This document shows positions 15,331 through 23,238 of a stretch of 64,000 bases of DNA, piece after piece. The stretch spans positions 186,001-250,000 of the forward strand of contig NZ_SMZP01000006.1 in the NCBI RefSeq assembly GCF_013181195.1, given 5' to 3'. Source of the DNA: Caulobacter sp. RHG1 (GTDB lineage Bacteria; Pseudomonadota; Alphaproteobacteria; Caulobacterales; Caulobacteraceae). Numbering within the stretch: position 1 is the stretch's first letter; each line of letters starts with the position of its first letter. The position numbers and the translations under genes are program-made. The notes under the pieces are model-generated. The model ran no database searches. It was given only the letters and a program-made list of their open reading frames with translations, and was not told the DNA's origin.

Positions 15331-16700
15331 TTGCCGGCGCCGGCGTGGACGACGGTCCAGTCGACGATCGCCGACAGCGCCGCCGGGGCCATGGTCTCCT
15401 CGATCACCGCGTACTCGCCGATAAGGCCGGTCCCGGCGGTCTGGAAGAGGTGGTTCAGGCCTGGAAACTGGGTGGTCGTGAGGTCGGCCCCGACCGGCAG
15501 GCCTGCCCTTATCGCCTCCAGGTTCTCGGCCGCCGGCGCCTGGGTGTCCTTGCCGCCGCCGACGGCCAAGACCGGGACGCGGATACGGCTCAGATCGGCC
15601 CGAGGATCGAACCGGGCGAACGACCGATAGTGCGCCGAAAGCATGGTTTTCAGCATCTGGCGCTGAGGCGCGTCGGCGGGAGCGCCGTGGCGGTCGAGGA
15701 TGGCGTTCAGGGCCGCCAGGGCCTCTTCGGGCTCGCGCGGCGAAATCACCACGTCGATGATCTCGCGTTGGCTGACCTGGGCGGAGGCGATCGTGGCGGG
15801 CGGGGCGCCGGCGGCCCTCAGGATCGAGCCGACCTGATCGACGATCAGATCGCCGCCGCGTATGCCCGGCGCGGCCAGCAGCGTGACGAAGGCGACCTTC
15901 GGATCGGCGGCCGCGGCGCGGATCGCCAGGGTTCCGCCCTCGCTATGGCCCAGCAGGCCGACGCGAGCCTTGTCGATCTCCGGGCGGGCGCGCAGCCAGG
16001 CCAGGCCGGCCGCCACGTCGCTGACCTGGTCGTCGAGGGTGGCGTTTGCGGCGAAAGGCGCGGAGCCGCCAACGCCTCGATCGTCGACGCGCAGCACCGC
16101 CACGCCTCGCCGCGTCAGGGCGTCAGCAAGCAGCAGGAACGGCTTGTGGCCGAAGATCGTCTCGTCGCGATCCTGCGCCCCTGAACCGGTGATCAGCAGC
16201 ACGGCGGGGAACGGACCTTGGCCCGGCGGCAGGGTCAGGGTCCCGGCCATAACCAGCCCAGAGGCCGGATTGGCGTAGGTCACGTCCTGCGCGCGATAGG
16301 GGAAGGGTGGCTTGGGCGTCTGCGGCCGTTCGACCTCGATGGCGGTGGCGGCTGTCCGGGTCATGACCAGCGGGGCGTCGCCGCCGCCCTGGCGCCACTG
16401 GCCCTGCAGCGTCTTGCCGTCCGCCGACAGCGTCCCTTCGAAGCTGGCGGCCGCGATCGTCAGCTCCAACCGCGCCTTGCCGTTGGTGAACGTGGCGCGG
16501 GCGGGGAGGCCCATCGCCTTCTGGGCCAGGCTGTCCAGCGTGGCCGAGCCGTCCGGCTTGATGTGGAACATCAGCGGCAGCTTGCCGCTGGGCGCGTCCA
16601 GCACCCCGGACCAGTCGCCGGCGATCGGTCCGGCCTGGGCCAGGGCGACGGCGGGCGCGAGCAGGGCGGCGACGAACGCCGCGTGAGACGGATGACGCAT
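15327..16700 (-). CDS. Secreted alpha/beta hydrolase (peptidase S9-like esterase)
   Basis: A 457-residue protein with a Sec signal peptide (AAFVAALLAPAVALAQA), a roughly 110-residue beta-rich N-terminal domain, and a C-terminal alpha/beta-hydrolase domain. The nucleophile elbow is GHSEGG, the oxyanion region follows LLITGSGAQDRDE, and the catalytic His is probably in FPGLNHLFQ. This architecture is common among Caulobacter and sphingomonad exported hydrolases of the S9/dienelactone type. Its stop overlaps the start of the GH5 gene, so both are made together. A carbohydrate esterase role is plausible from this pairing but not shown. Confidence 0.85.
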   Translation of the reverse strand: MRHPSHAAFVAALLAPAVALAQAGPIAGDWSGVLDAPSGKLPLMFHIKPDGSATLDSLAQKAMGLPARATFTNGKARLELTIAAASFEGTLSADGKTLQGQWRQGGGDAPLVMTRTAATAIEVERPQTPKPPFPYRAQDVTYANPASGLVMAGTLTLPPGQGPFPAVLLITGSGAQDRDETIFGHKPFLLLADALTRRGVAVLRVDDRGVGGSAPFAANATLDDQVSDVAAGLAWLRARPEIDKARVGLLGHSEGGTLAIRAAAADPKVAFVTLLAAPGIRGGDLIVDQVGSILRAAGAPPATIASAQVSQREIIDVVISPREPEEALAALNAILDRHGAPADAPQRQMLKTMLSAHYRSFARFDPRADLSRIRVPVLAVGGGKDTQAPAAENLEAIRAGLPVGADLTTTQFPGLNHLFQTAGTGLIGEYAVIEETMAPAALSAIVDWTVVHAGAGK

Positions 16701-16702
16701 GT

Positions 16703-16739
16703 GGCCTACACTCCCCCAAACCGAGGGGGAGTGTAGGCC
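16703..16739. terminator. Perfect 15-bp hairpin between putA and hydrolase gene
   Basis: GGCCTACACTCCCCC (16703-16717) pairs exactly with GGGGGAGTGTAGGCC (16725-16739) around a seven-base loop. It stands between the putA stop and the ATG of the next gene on the same strand. There is no T-tract, so termination would need help; it may instead insulate or stabilise the putA mRNA 3' end. Confidence 0.5.
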
Positions 16740-16767
16740 GTGCGCGCGGGGGTTGTGAAGTCGCGTC

Positions 16768-19700
16768 CTACAGGTTCAGCAGCGCCGGGTCGCCGCCCTG
16801 GGCGGTGATGTTGACGCTGAGCGCCCGCTCGACCGCGAAGCGCAGCAGCGCATGGGGGCCGCCGGCCTTGGGGCCGGTGCCCGAAAGGCCCTCGCCGCCG
16901 AACGGCTGGACGCCCACGACGGCGCCGGTCATTGAGCGGTTGACGTAGGCGTTGCCGGCCGGGACCAGGCGCTGGACGTCGGCCGCGAAGCTCTCGATCC
17001 GCGAGTGGATGCCCAGGGTCAGGCCATAGCGGCGGGCGGCGAGGGCGCCGGCGACCTCCGCCAGGTGCTCGGGCTTGTAGCGCACCACGTGCAGCACGGG
17101 GCCGAACACCTCGCGCTCCAGGAAGTCGGCGGCCGGGATCTCGGCCAGCACCGGGGCGAAGAAGGTCCCCCCGTCGGGCGAGGGCAGGGCGTGCAGCACC
17201 TTGGCCTCGCGCTTCAGGCGCTCGTGGTGCTTGATCAGAGCGTCCTTGGCTTCGGTGTCGATGACCGGGCCGACATCGGTGACGGCCTGGGCTGGATCGC
17301 CCAGCACGAGGGCGTCCATGGCGCCCTTCAGGCCGTCGACGATGTGGTCGGCGGTGTCTTCCGGCAGGAACAACAGGCGCAGGGCCGAGCAGCGCTGACC
17401 GGCCGAACCGAAGGCCGAGACGATGACGTCGTCGATGACCTGCTCGCGTTGCGCGGTGGTGTCGACGAACATGCCGTTGAGGCCGCCGGTTTCGGCGATG
17501 AACGGCACGATCGGGCCCTGACGCTGAGCGAGGGTCTGGTTGATCCGCCAGGCGGTGTCTGTGCCGCCGGTGAAGGCGACGCCGTCCAGGCCTTCGTGGC
17601 TGGTCAGGGCCGCGCCCACCGTCTCGCCGCGCCCCGGCAGCAGGGCCAGCAGGCGGCTGTCCAGGCCGGCGGCGTGATACAGCTTCACGGCCTCGAAGGC
17701 GATCAGCGGCGTCTGCTCGGCGGGCTTGGCCAGCACGGCGTTGCCGGCGGCCAGGGCGGCGGCGATCTGACCGGTGAAGATGGCCAGCGGGAAGTTCCAA
17801 GGGCTGATGCAGACGAAGACGCCGCGACCGGCCAGGCGCAGGGTGTTGGTCTCGCCGACCGGACCCTTCAGCAGTTCGCCGTCGCCGAACTGGTCCTCGG
17901 CCAGCACCGCGTAGTAGCGGCAGAAGTCGACGGCCTCGCGGACCTCGGCGATGCCGTCCGACAGGGTCTTGCCGGCTTCGCGCGACAGGATGGCGATCAG
18001 GCGGTCGATATTGGCTTCCAGCGCGTCGCCCATGGCGCGCAGGATCTTGGCGCGGGCCGGGCCGCCAGCCAGGTCCCAGGCCGGTTGTGCGGCGCGGGCC
18101 AGGCGGAAGGCTTCGTCGATCTGCGGGATCTGGGCTTCGGAGACCGCGCCGACCACCTTGCTGGCGTCGGCGGGCGCCACCACGGGCAGGGGCGGGCCGC
18201 CGGCGGCGACCTTGCCGGCGATCAGCGGACCGGCCGACAGGGTGACCGTGTCGAGGGCCGCAACAGCCGCTTGCAGGCGCTCGCGGTCGGCTTTCACCGA
18301 CAGGTCCAGGCCGGCTGAGTTCTGGCGGCGAGGGCCATAGACGTCGATCGGCGTCGGGATCTTGGCGTGGCGGTCGGGATGAGCCTCGACGGTGTCGATC
18401 GGGTCGGTGACGACCTTCTCGACCGGCACCCGCTCGTCCAGCAGGGCGTGGACGAACGAGGTGTTGGCGCCGTTCTCCAGCAGGCGGCGAACGAGGTAGG
18501 GCAGCAGGTCCTCGTGACCGCCGACTGGGGCGTAGGCCCGCAGGGTGATGCCGTCATAGAGGTCGTCGGCGGCCTTGTAGAGCGCCTCGCCCATGCCGTG
18601 CAGGCGCTGGTGTTCGATCTTGACGCCGGCGTTCTTGGCCATGCGCACCACGGCCGCCAGGGTGTGGGCGTTGTGGGTGGCGAACTGGGCGTAGAGGTGC
18701 GGGGCCGCGCCGATCAGCGCCTTGGCGTTGACCAAGTACGACAGGTCGGTGGCCGGCTTGGTGGTGAACACCGGATAGTCGGGACGGCCGGCGACCTGGC
18801 CGCGCTTGATCTCGCTGTCCCAATAGGCGCCCTTGACCAGACGCACCATCAGGCGACGCCCAGTCTCCTGCGACAAGGCCTTCAGGCGGGCGATCACCTC
18901 GCCGCAGCGCTTCTGATAAGCCTGGACGGCCAAGCCCAGGCCGGTCCAGTCGCCCAGCTCCGGCTCGCGGCACAGCTTGTCCAGCAGCTTCAACGACAGG
19001 GCCAGGCGATCGGCCTCTTCGGCGTCGATCGTGAAGTTGAGGTTGTGCTTGGCGGCGATCTTGGCCAGGCGCAGGGTGCGGGGATAGAGCTCCTCCCACA
19101 CGCGGTCCTCGTGGGTGGCCTCGTAGCGCGGGCACAGGGCCGACAGCTTGACCGAGACGCCGTGGCCGGCTTCCGGACCCGCGGCCTTCGACAGCTTGCC
19201 GACCGTCTCGATCGCGTCCGCATACGACTTCTCATAGCGCTCGGCGTCGGTGGCGGTGCGGGCGCCTTCGCCCAGCATGTCGAAGCTGCACATGTCGCCG
19301 TCATTGGCGGCGCGCTTGATGGCGGCTTCGATCGTCCGACCCAGGACGAACTGCTCGCCCATGATGCGGATGGCCTGGCCGACGGCGGCGCGGATCACGG
19401 GCTCGCCCAGGCGACCGGCCAGCTTCTTGACGAAGCCGGGCAGGTCCTTCCTGGCCTCGTCGTCGGGCTCGACGATCTTGCCGGTCAGCATCAGGCCCCA
19501 GGTCGAGGCGTTGACGAACAGGCTGTCGCTGCCGCCCAGGTGAGACGCCCAATCCGCCGAGCCGATCTTCTCGGCGATCAGCTTGTCGCGGGTGTCGTCG
19601 TCGGGGGTGCGCAGCAGAGCCTCGGCCAGGCACATCAAAGCCAGGCCCTCGCGGGTGCCCAGGCTGAATTCCTGCAGGAAGCTCTCGACCACGCCCTGCT

Positions 19701-19866
19701 TGCGGACGCTGCGGCGGGCGCCGCGAACCAGGGCCTCGGCCTCGGCGCGGACGGCGGCGCGGTCTTCGCTGGACAGGGGCGCGGCGGCCAGCAGGTCGGC
19801 GATCACGGCCGCTTCGTCGCGATACTTGCCGTCGTCGAGGCTGTCCCAGTTGGCCAGGTCGGTCAT
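16768..19866 (-). CDS. putA: Bifunctional proline dehydrogenase / P5C dehydrogenase
   Basis: PutA of 1032 residues that oxidises proline to glutamate through FAD-linked proline dehydrogenase and NAD-linked pyrroline-5-carboxylate dehydrogenase. Seen: the PRODH barrel between about residues 90 and 460 (RLVKGAYWDSEIKRGQ, FATHNAHT and LRAYAPVGGHEDLLPYL), and an aldehyde dehydrogenase domain from about 550 with Glu792 in AETGG and Cys826 in GQRCSA. There is no N-terminal ribbon-helix-helix domain, so this PutA is not its own repressor. The divergent Lrp-type gene is the expected regulator. The start MTDLANWDSLDD at 19866 fits the family. Membrane-peripheral when reduced, by analogy. Confidence 0.97.
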   Translation of the reverse strand: MTDLANWDSLDDGKYRDEAAVIADLLAAAPLSSEDRAAVRAEAEALVRGARRSVRKQGVVESFLQEFSLGTREGLALMCLAEALLRTPDDDTRDKLIAEKIGSADWASHLGGSDSLFVNASTWGLMLTGKIVEPDDEARKDLPGFVKKLAGRLGEPVIRAAVGQAIRIMGEQFVLGRTIEAAIKRAANDGDMCSFDMLGEGARTATDAERYEKSYADAIETVGKLSKAAGPEAGHGVSVKLSALCPRYEATHEDRVWEELYPRTLRLAKIAAKHNLNFTIDAEEADRLALSLKLLDKLCREPELGDWTGLGLAVQAYQKRCGEVIARLKALSQETGRRLMVRLVKGAYWDSEIKRGQVAGRPDYPVFTTKPATDLSYLVNAKALIGAAPHLYAQFATHNAHTLAAVVRMAKNAGVKIEHQRLHGMGEALYKAADDLYDGITLRAYAPVGGHEDLLPYLVRRLLENGANTSFVHALLDERVPVEKVVTDPIDTVEAHPDRHAKIPTPIDVYGPRRQNSAGLDLSVKADRERLQAAVAALDTVTLSAGPLIAGKVAAGGPPLPVVAPADASKVVGAVSEAQIPQIDEAFRLARAAQPAWDLAGGPARAKILRAMGDALEANIDRLIAILSREAGKTLSDGIAEVREAVDFCRYYAVLAEDQFGDGELLKGPVGETNTLRLAGRGVFVCISPWNFPLAIFTGQIAAALAAGNAVLAKPAEQTPLIAFEAVKLYHAAGLDSRLLALLPGRGETVGAALTSHEGLDGVAFTGGTDTAWRINQTLAQRQGPIVPFIAETGGLNGMFVDTTAQREQVIDDVIVSAFGSAGQRCSALRLLFLPEDTADHIVDGLKGAMDALVLGDPAQAVTDVGPVIDTEAKDALIKHHERLKREAKVLHALPSPDGGTFFAPVLAEIPAADFLEREVFGPVLHVVRYKPEHLAEVAGALAARRYGLTLGIHSRIESFAADVQRLVPAGNAYVNRSMTGAVVGVQPFGGEGLSGTGPKAGGPHALLRFAVERALSVNITAQGGDPALLNL

Positions 19867-20300
19867 GGTCGGTTCCGTTATTGAGATATCGTCGGTCTAA
19901 CTCGACTTCAGCCAAAGGTGCTTCGTTTGTTCGGCGCGGAGGTCGTTGCTTATTCGGCATGAGCGCCGAAAATCAGCGTCCGCTCCAGCGGCGTCATCGG
20001 CGGAAGCCAGGCATGAGGATGCGCTGGAAGCGTTCGCTGAAAAAGGGGGGAGGGAGGAAGGGACGTCTGGTGGGGGAGACGCTGACGTCCCTTCCTCTCA
20101 TGCGCGACGCCCAGCTAGGGGGAGAGATGCGAGCGTCGCGTCAGTCCCAGCCGCGGCCTTGCCGCTTCTGCAGAGCGCCCTTTGAGGAGGGGGAGGGGCG
20201 CCGAGCAGGACTGGAACGATCAAAGGTGTAACGCCAAGCTTGCCGAATGTGCTACGTTTGTCGTCGCTCATTTTCGAAGCTTCTTCGGTAATATCGCGCC
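19867..20300. promoter_or_regulatory. putA / Lrp-type regulator divergent control region
   Basis: This 434-base gap has no convincing gene. A 13-base near-identical direct repeat stands at each end: GTGCTTCGTTTGT at 19918 and GTGCTACGTTTGT at 20249, each close to one start codon, so they could be binding sites for the Lrp-type regulator. TTCGGC (19953) and GCCGAA (19965) form another inverted repeat. In the middle a perfect 13-bp stem pairs AGGAAGGGACGTC (20055-20067) with GACGTCCCTTCCT (20084-20096), probably an intergenic foldback repeat. Confidence 0.5.
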
Positions 20301-20768
20301 ATGGCCATTTCCGCTCTTGATGATACCGATCGCAGGCTGTTGAAAGTTCTGCAGGCCGATGGGCGCATCACCAACGCCGAACTGGCCAAGCGCTGCAACC
20401 TGTCGCCGGCCGCCACCTTCGACCGCGTTCGCCGCCTGCGCGAGCGGGGCTACATCACCGGCTACGCCGCCCTGCTGGACCCGGCCAAGGTCGACCGGGC
20501 GCTGCTGATCTTCGTGGAAGTGGTGCTGGAGCGCACGACGGGCGAGACCTTCGAGGACTTCGCCGCCGCCGTTCGCCGCGCTCCCGAGATCCTGGAATGC
20601 CACATGGTCGCCGGCGGCTTCGACTATTTGATCAAGGCCCGCGTGCGCGACATGGAGGCCTACCGCAACTTCCTGGGCGACATCCTGGTCAAGATGCCTG
20701 GCGTCCGCGAGACGCGGACCTATGCGGTGCTGGAAGAGGTCAAGAGCACGGTGCAACTGCCGCTATAG
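20301..20768 (+). CDS. Lrp/AsnC-family regulator, probable proline-responsive activator
   Basis: A 155-residue Lrp-type regulator. Seen: an N-terminal winged HTH (DDTDRRLLKVLQADGRIT, then AELAKRCNLSPAATFDRVRR) and a C-terminal RAM effector domain (ILECHMVAGGFDYLIKARV). It is divergent from putA, and in many alphaproteobacteria the Lrp-like gene next to putA (PutR) activates putA in response to proline; I infer the same here. Length and domain order are normal. The next gene starts on the opposite strand seven bases after its stop, so it is convergent with the aspartyl protease gene. Confidence 0.92.
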   Translation: MAISALDDTDRRLLKVLQADGRITNAELAKRCNLSPAATFDRVRRLRERGYITGYAALLDPAKVDRALLIFVEVVLERTTGETFEDFAAAVRRAPEILECHMVAGGFDYLIKARVRDMEAYRNFLGDILVKMPGVRETRTYAVLEEVKSTVQLPL

Positions 20769-20774
20769 GGGGCG

Positions 20775-21635
20775 CTAGGGGTGCGCCGCCGCGTTGATCC
20801 ACGCCCGCTCGTTGGCCAGGTCAAGGGTCACCACCCAGTCCTTCAGCGTCGGCACGCCGATGTTGCCGTCGATGACCAGGTCCATGACCAGGGCCTGGGC
20901 GTCGATCTTGGGGCCGCCCTCGATCGACATCTTGATGGGCTGACGGTCCTTGCTGTCGGGGTTCAAGCCGAGCAGCGCGGCGTTGTGCTGGGCGACGACG
21001 ACGGCGCCGTTGCTGCCGCTGTCCAGCTCCATCCAGACCGGGCCCTTGGGCGTGGGGACCGGCACGAACGGGGTCAGGGCCAGGCCGCCGGCGTCGCGCG
21101 CGAAGCGGACCGGGACCTCGGCGGCGCCCTTGATGCGAGCCTTCAGGCTGGCGGGGGTCTCGATCACCAGGCGCTGGGCGCCCAACTCCAGGGTCACGGC
21201 GCGGCCGGCGAAGGCGTCGAGCGCCACCGAGCCGTCGAGCGGCGGAGCGTTGGGCGGCAGCAGCTTGGCGAAGTCGAAGACGCCCACGGTCGGCGGGGCC
21301 AGGGCGACGCCGTCCGCCTCGATCGCGACCTTGTCGCAGCGTTCCAGGTCGACGCGATCGCCGCGCATGCGGTGGCCGGTGATGCGGCCCCAGGGCTGGC
21401 AGCCGATGCTCTTGGCGGCGGCGGGGGTGATGGCGGTCAAGCCGCCGGCGGTGTCGATCAGGAAGCGGCGGGGGGCGCCGGCGACCTTGGCCTCGAACGA
21501 CCAGAGCACGCCCAGATAGGGCTCGAGCGCGATGGTGACCGGCTGGGCGGGCGGCGCGGGCGCGGCCTTCTGGGCCTGGGCGGGGGCGGCGGCGAGCAGC
21601 AGGCCAGCGGCCAGAAACAGGGTGGAAAGGCGCAT
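20775..21635 (-). CDS. Periplasmic retropepsin-like aspartyl protease
   Basis: A 286-residue exported protein. The ATG at 21635 gives a clean Sec signal (RLSTLFLAAGLLLAAAPAQA). It has two aspartyl-protease half sites: FLIDTAGGLTAI at about residue 65, and MELDSGSNGAVV at about residue 205. Both follow the D-T/S-G pattern, the first as DTAG, which may weaken activity. The two-site single-chain layout matches bacterial periplasmic retropepsin-like proteins. It is convergent with the Lrp-type gene, and a GC-rich structured region lies upstream. Its substrate is unknown. Confidence 0.82.
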   Translation of the reverse strand: MRLSTLFLAAGLLLAAAPAQAQKAAPAPPAQPVTIALEPYLGVLWSFEAKVAGAPRRFLIDTAGGLTAITPAAAKSIGCQPWGRITGHRMRGDRVDLERCDKVAIEADGVALAPPTVGVFDFAKLLPPNAPPLDGSVALDAFAGRAVTLELGAQRLVIETPASLKARIKGAAEVPVRFARDAGGLALTPFVPVPTPKGPVWMELDSGSNGAVVVAQHNAALLGLNPDSKDRQPIKMSIEGGPKIDAQALVMDLVIDGNIGVPTLKDWVVTLDLANERAWINAAAHP

Positions 21636-21639
21636 GCGA

Positions 21640-21822
21640 ACCTCGACAAGGGCGATCAACCCTGGGTCGCGCGTGCGGCGGTCGCTGTAAAGCGGAAAAG
21701 TGGGTGGAAGGGGCGGCTCCAGGGGTGGGGGGAAGGAGGCGCCCCTTCCGGTTCGCGGCCATCGGGGGGAGTGATGGCCGTGAACTCCCCCGGCCGAAGC
21801 CGGGGAAGGGGTGGAAAGACCG
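21640..21822. repeat. Structured intergenic region with three foldbacks
   Basis: Three inverted repeats follow one another: GGAAGGGGCG (21706) with CGCCCCTTCC (21740); GGCCATC with GATGGCC near 21760; and CCCCGGC with GCCGGGG near 21795. The last, read on the minus strand, lies just after the nodT stop and forms a GC-rich hairpin with a TTCG loop followed by few T residues, a plausible terminator for the efflux operon. No gene is seen in the stretch. Confidence 0.55.
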
Positions 21823-23238
21823 TCAGGCGGCGGGCGCGCCGCCGCCGAGGGTCTTGTAGAGCGAAACGAGGTTGGCGGCCCGGGCCAGGCGCACGGTGAT
21901 CAGGCCCTGCTGGGCCGTGTACAGCGTGCGCTGGCTGTCCAGCTGGGTCAGGGCGCTGTCCAGGCCGGCGTCGCGACGTTGCAGCGACAGGCGCTGGCTG
22001 TCGGACGCGGCCTCGACCAGGCGTTCCTGCGAAGCCAGGCGGTCGGTGACCGTGGCGCGCACCGACAGGGCGTCCGACACCTCGCGGAAGGCTGTCTGGA
22101 CCGCCTTCTCGTAGGTGGCCACGGCGATGTCGCGATCGGCCTTGGCGCCCTTCAGGTTGGCGATGTTGGCGCCGCCCGCGAAGATCGGCAGGCTGATCTG
22201 GGGCGAGAAGCTCCAGGCCTTGGTGCCGGCGTCGAACAGGCCCGACAGCTGGTTGTTCGTCGTGCCGTACTGTCCGGTCAGGCTGATGCGCGGGAAGAAC
22301 GCCGCTCGCGCCGCGCCGATATTGGCGTTGGCGCCTTGCAGCTGGTGCTCGGCGGCCAGCACGTCGGGACGACGCAGCAGCACGTCCGACGGAAGACCGG
22401 CCGGCAGGTCGGCCAGGATTGTCGTCTCGGCCGCGCCGCCAAGACCGTTCGGCGGCAGCAGGTTCACCGGCACCTCGGTCCCGGCCAGCAGGGTCAGGGC
22501 GTTGCGGTCCTGGGCCACCTGGGCGGTGTAGGTCGCCACGTCGCCACGGGCGGTCTCGGCCAAGGTCTGGGCGTTGCGCAGGTCCAGACGTGAACCGACG
22601 CCGCCGTCGACCTGCTGCTGAACCAGGCGCAGCGACTCCTCGCGGGTCGCCAGGGTGTCCTTGGCCAGCGCCAGGCGGTCCTGGTCGGCGGCCAGGGTCA
22701 GCCAGGCCGTCGCGGTTTCCGAGATCAGCGAGATCCGGGCCGCGCGGCTGTTCTCCTCGGTCGCGAAGAAGCTCTGCAGCGCCGCGGCGCTGAGGCTGCG
22801 GACGCGGCCGAACAGGTCCAGTTCATAGGCGCTGACGCCCAGATTGGCGCTGTAGATCGTGGTGTCGATCCCGACGCCGAACTGCGAGCCGGCGGCCGGC
22901 TGGTGGATGCGCTGCTCGGAGAGCACGCCGTTCACCGCCGGCAGCAGGGCCGCGCGCTGAATGCCGTACTGGGCGCGGGCCTTCTCGATGTTCAGCACCG
23001 CCACGCGCAGGTCGCGGTTCTGCTGCAGGGCCAGGTCGACCACGCCTTGCAGACGCGGGTCGAGCAGGACCTGGCGCCAGTCGAGGTCGGCGGCCGACAC
23101 CGAGCCCGTGGGCTCGGGCGCCGGCGTGGACCAGGTCTGGGCCACCGGCATGGCGGGCCGCTCGTAGCGCGGGGCCATGGTGCAGGCGCCGACCGCCGTG
23201 GAGGCGATCAGGGCCAGGGAGAGGTTGCGCAGCATCAT
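21823..23238 (-). CDS. nodT: Outer-membrane efflux lipoprotein, NodT family
   Basis: A TolC-like channel of 471 residues, the outer-membrane part of a tripartite RND pump. Seen: a signal peptide ending in the lipobox AVGAC (Cys19), and two repeated outer-membrane-efflux domains with long helical hairpins (around ALQQNRDLRVAVLNIEKARA and the EKAVQTAFREVSDAL segment). It overlaps the end of acrB by four bases (ATGA) and is the last gene of the acrA-acrB-nodT operon. In C. crescentus a pump of this gene order contributes to drug resistance. A structured region follows its stop. Confidence 0.94.
   Translation of the reverse strand: MMLRNLSLALIASTAVGACTMAPRYERPAMPVAQTWSTPAPEPTGSVSAADLDWRQVLLDPRLQGVVDLALQQNRDLRVAVLNIEKARAQYGIQRAALLPAVNGVLSEQRIHQPAAGSQFGVGIDTTIYSANLGVSAYELDLFGRVRSLSAAALQSFFATEENSRAARISLISETATAWLTLAADQDRLALAKDTLATREESLRLVQQQVDGGVGSRLDLRNAQTLAETARGDVATYTAQVAQDRNALTLLAGTEVPVNLLPPNGLGGAAETTILADLPAGLPSDVLLRRPDVLAAEHQLQGANANIGAARAAFFPRISLTGQYGTTNNQLSGLFDAGTKAWSFSPQISLPIFAGGANIANLKGAKADRDIAVATYEKAVQTAFREVSDALSVRATVTDRLASQERLVEAASDSQRLSLQRRDAGLDSALTQLDSQRTLYTAQQGLITVRLARAANLVSLYKTLGGGAPAA

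Noticed and set aside
19881..20231. Plus-strand ORF in the putA regulator gap
   Set aside because: Arg-rich, no ribosome-binding site, and it runs through a perfect hairpin repeat.
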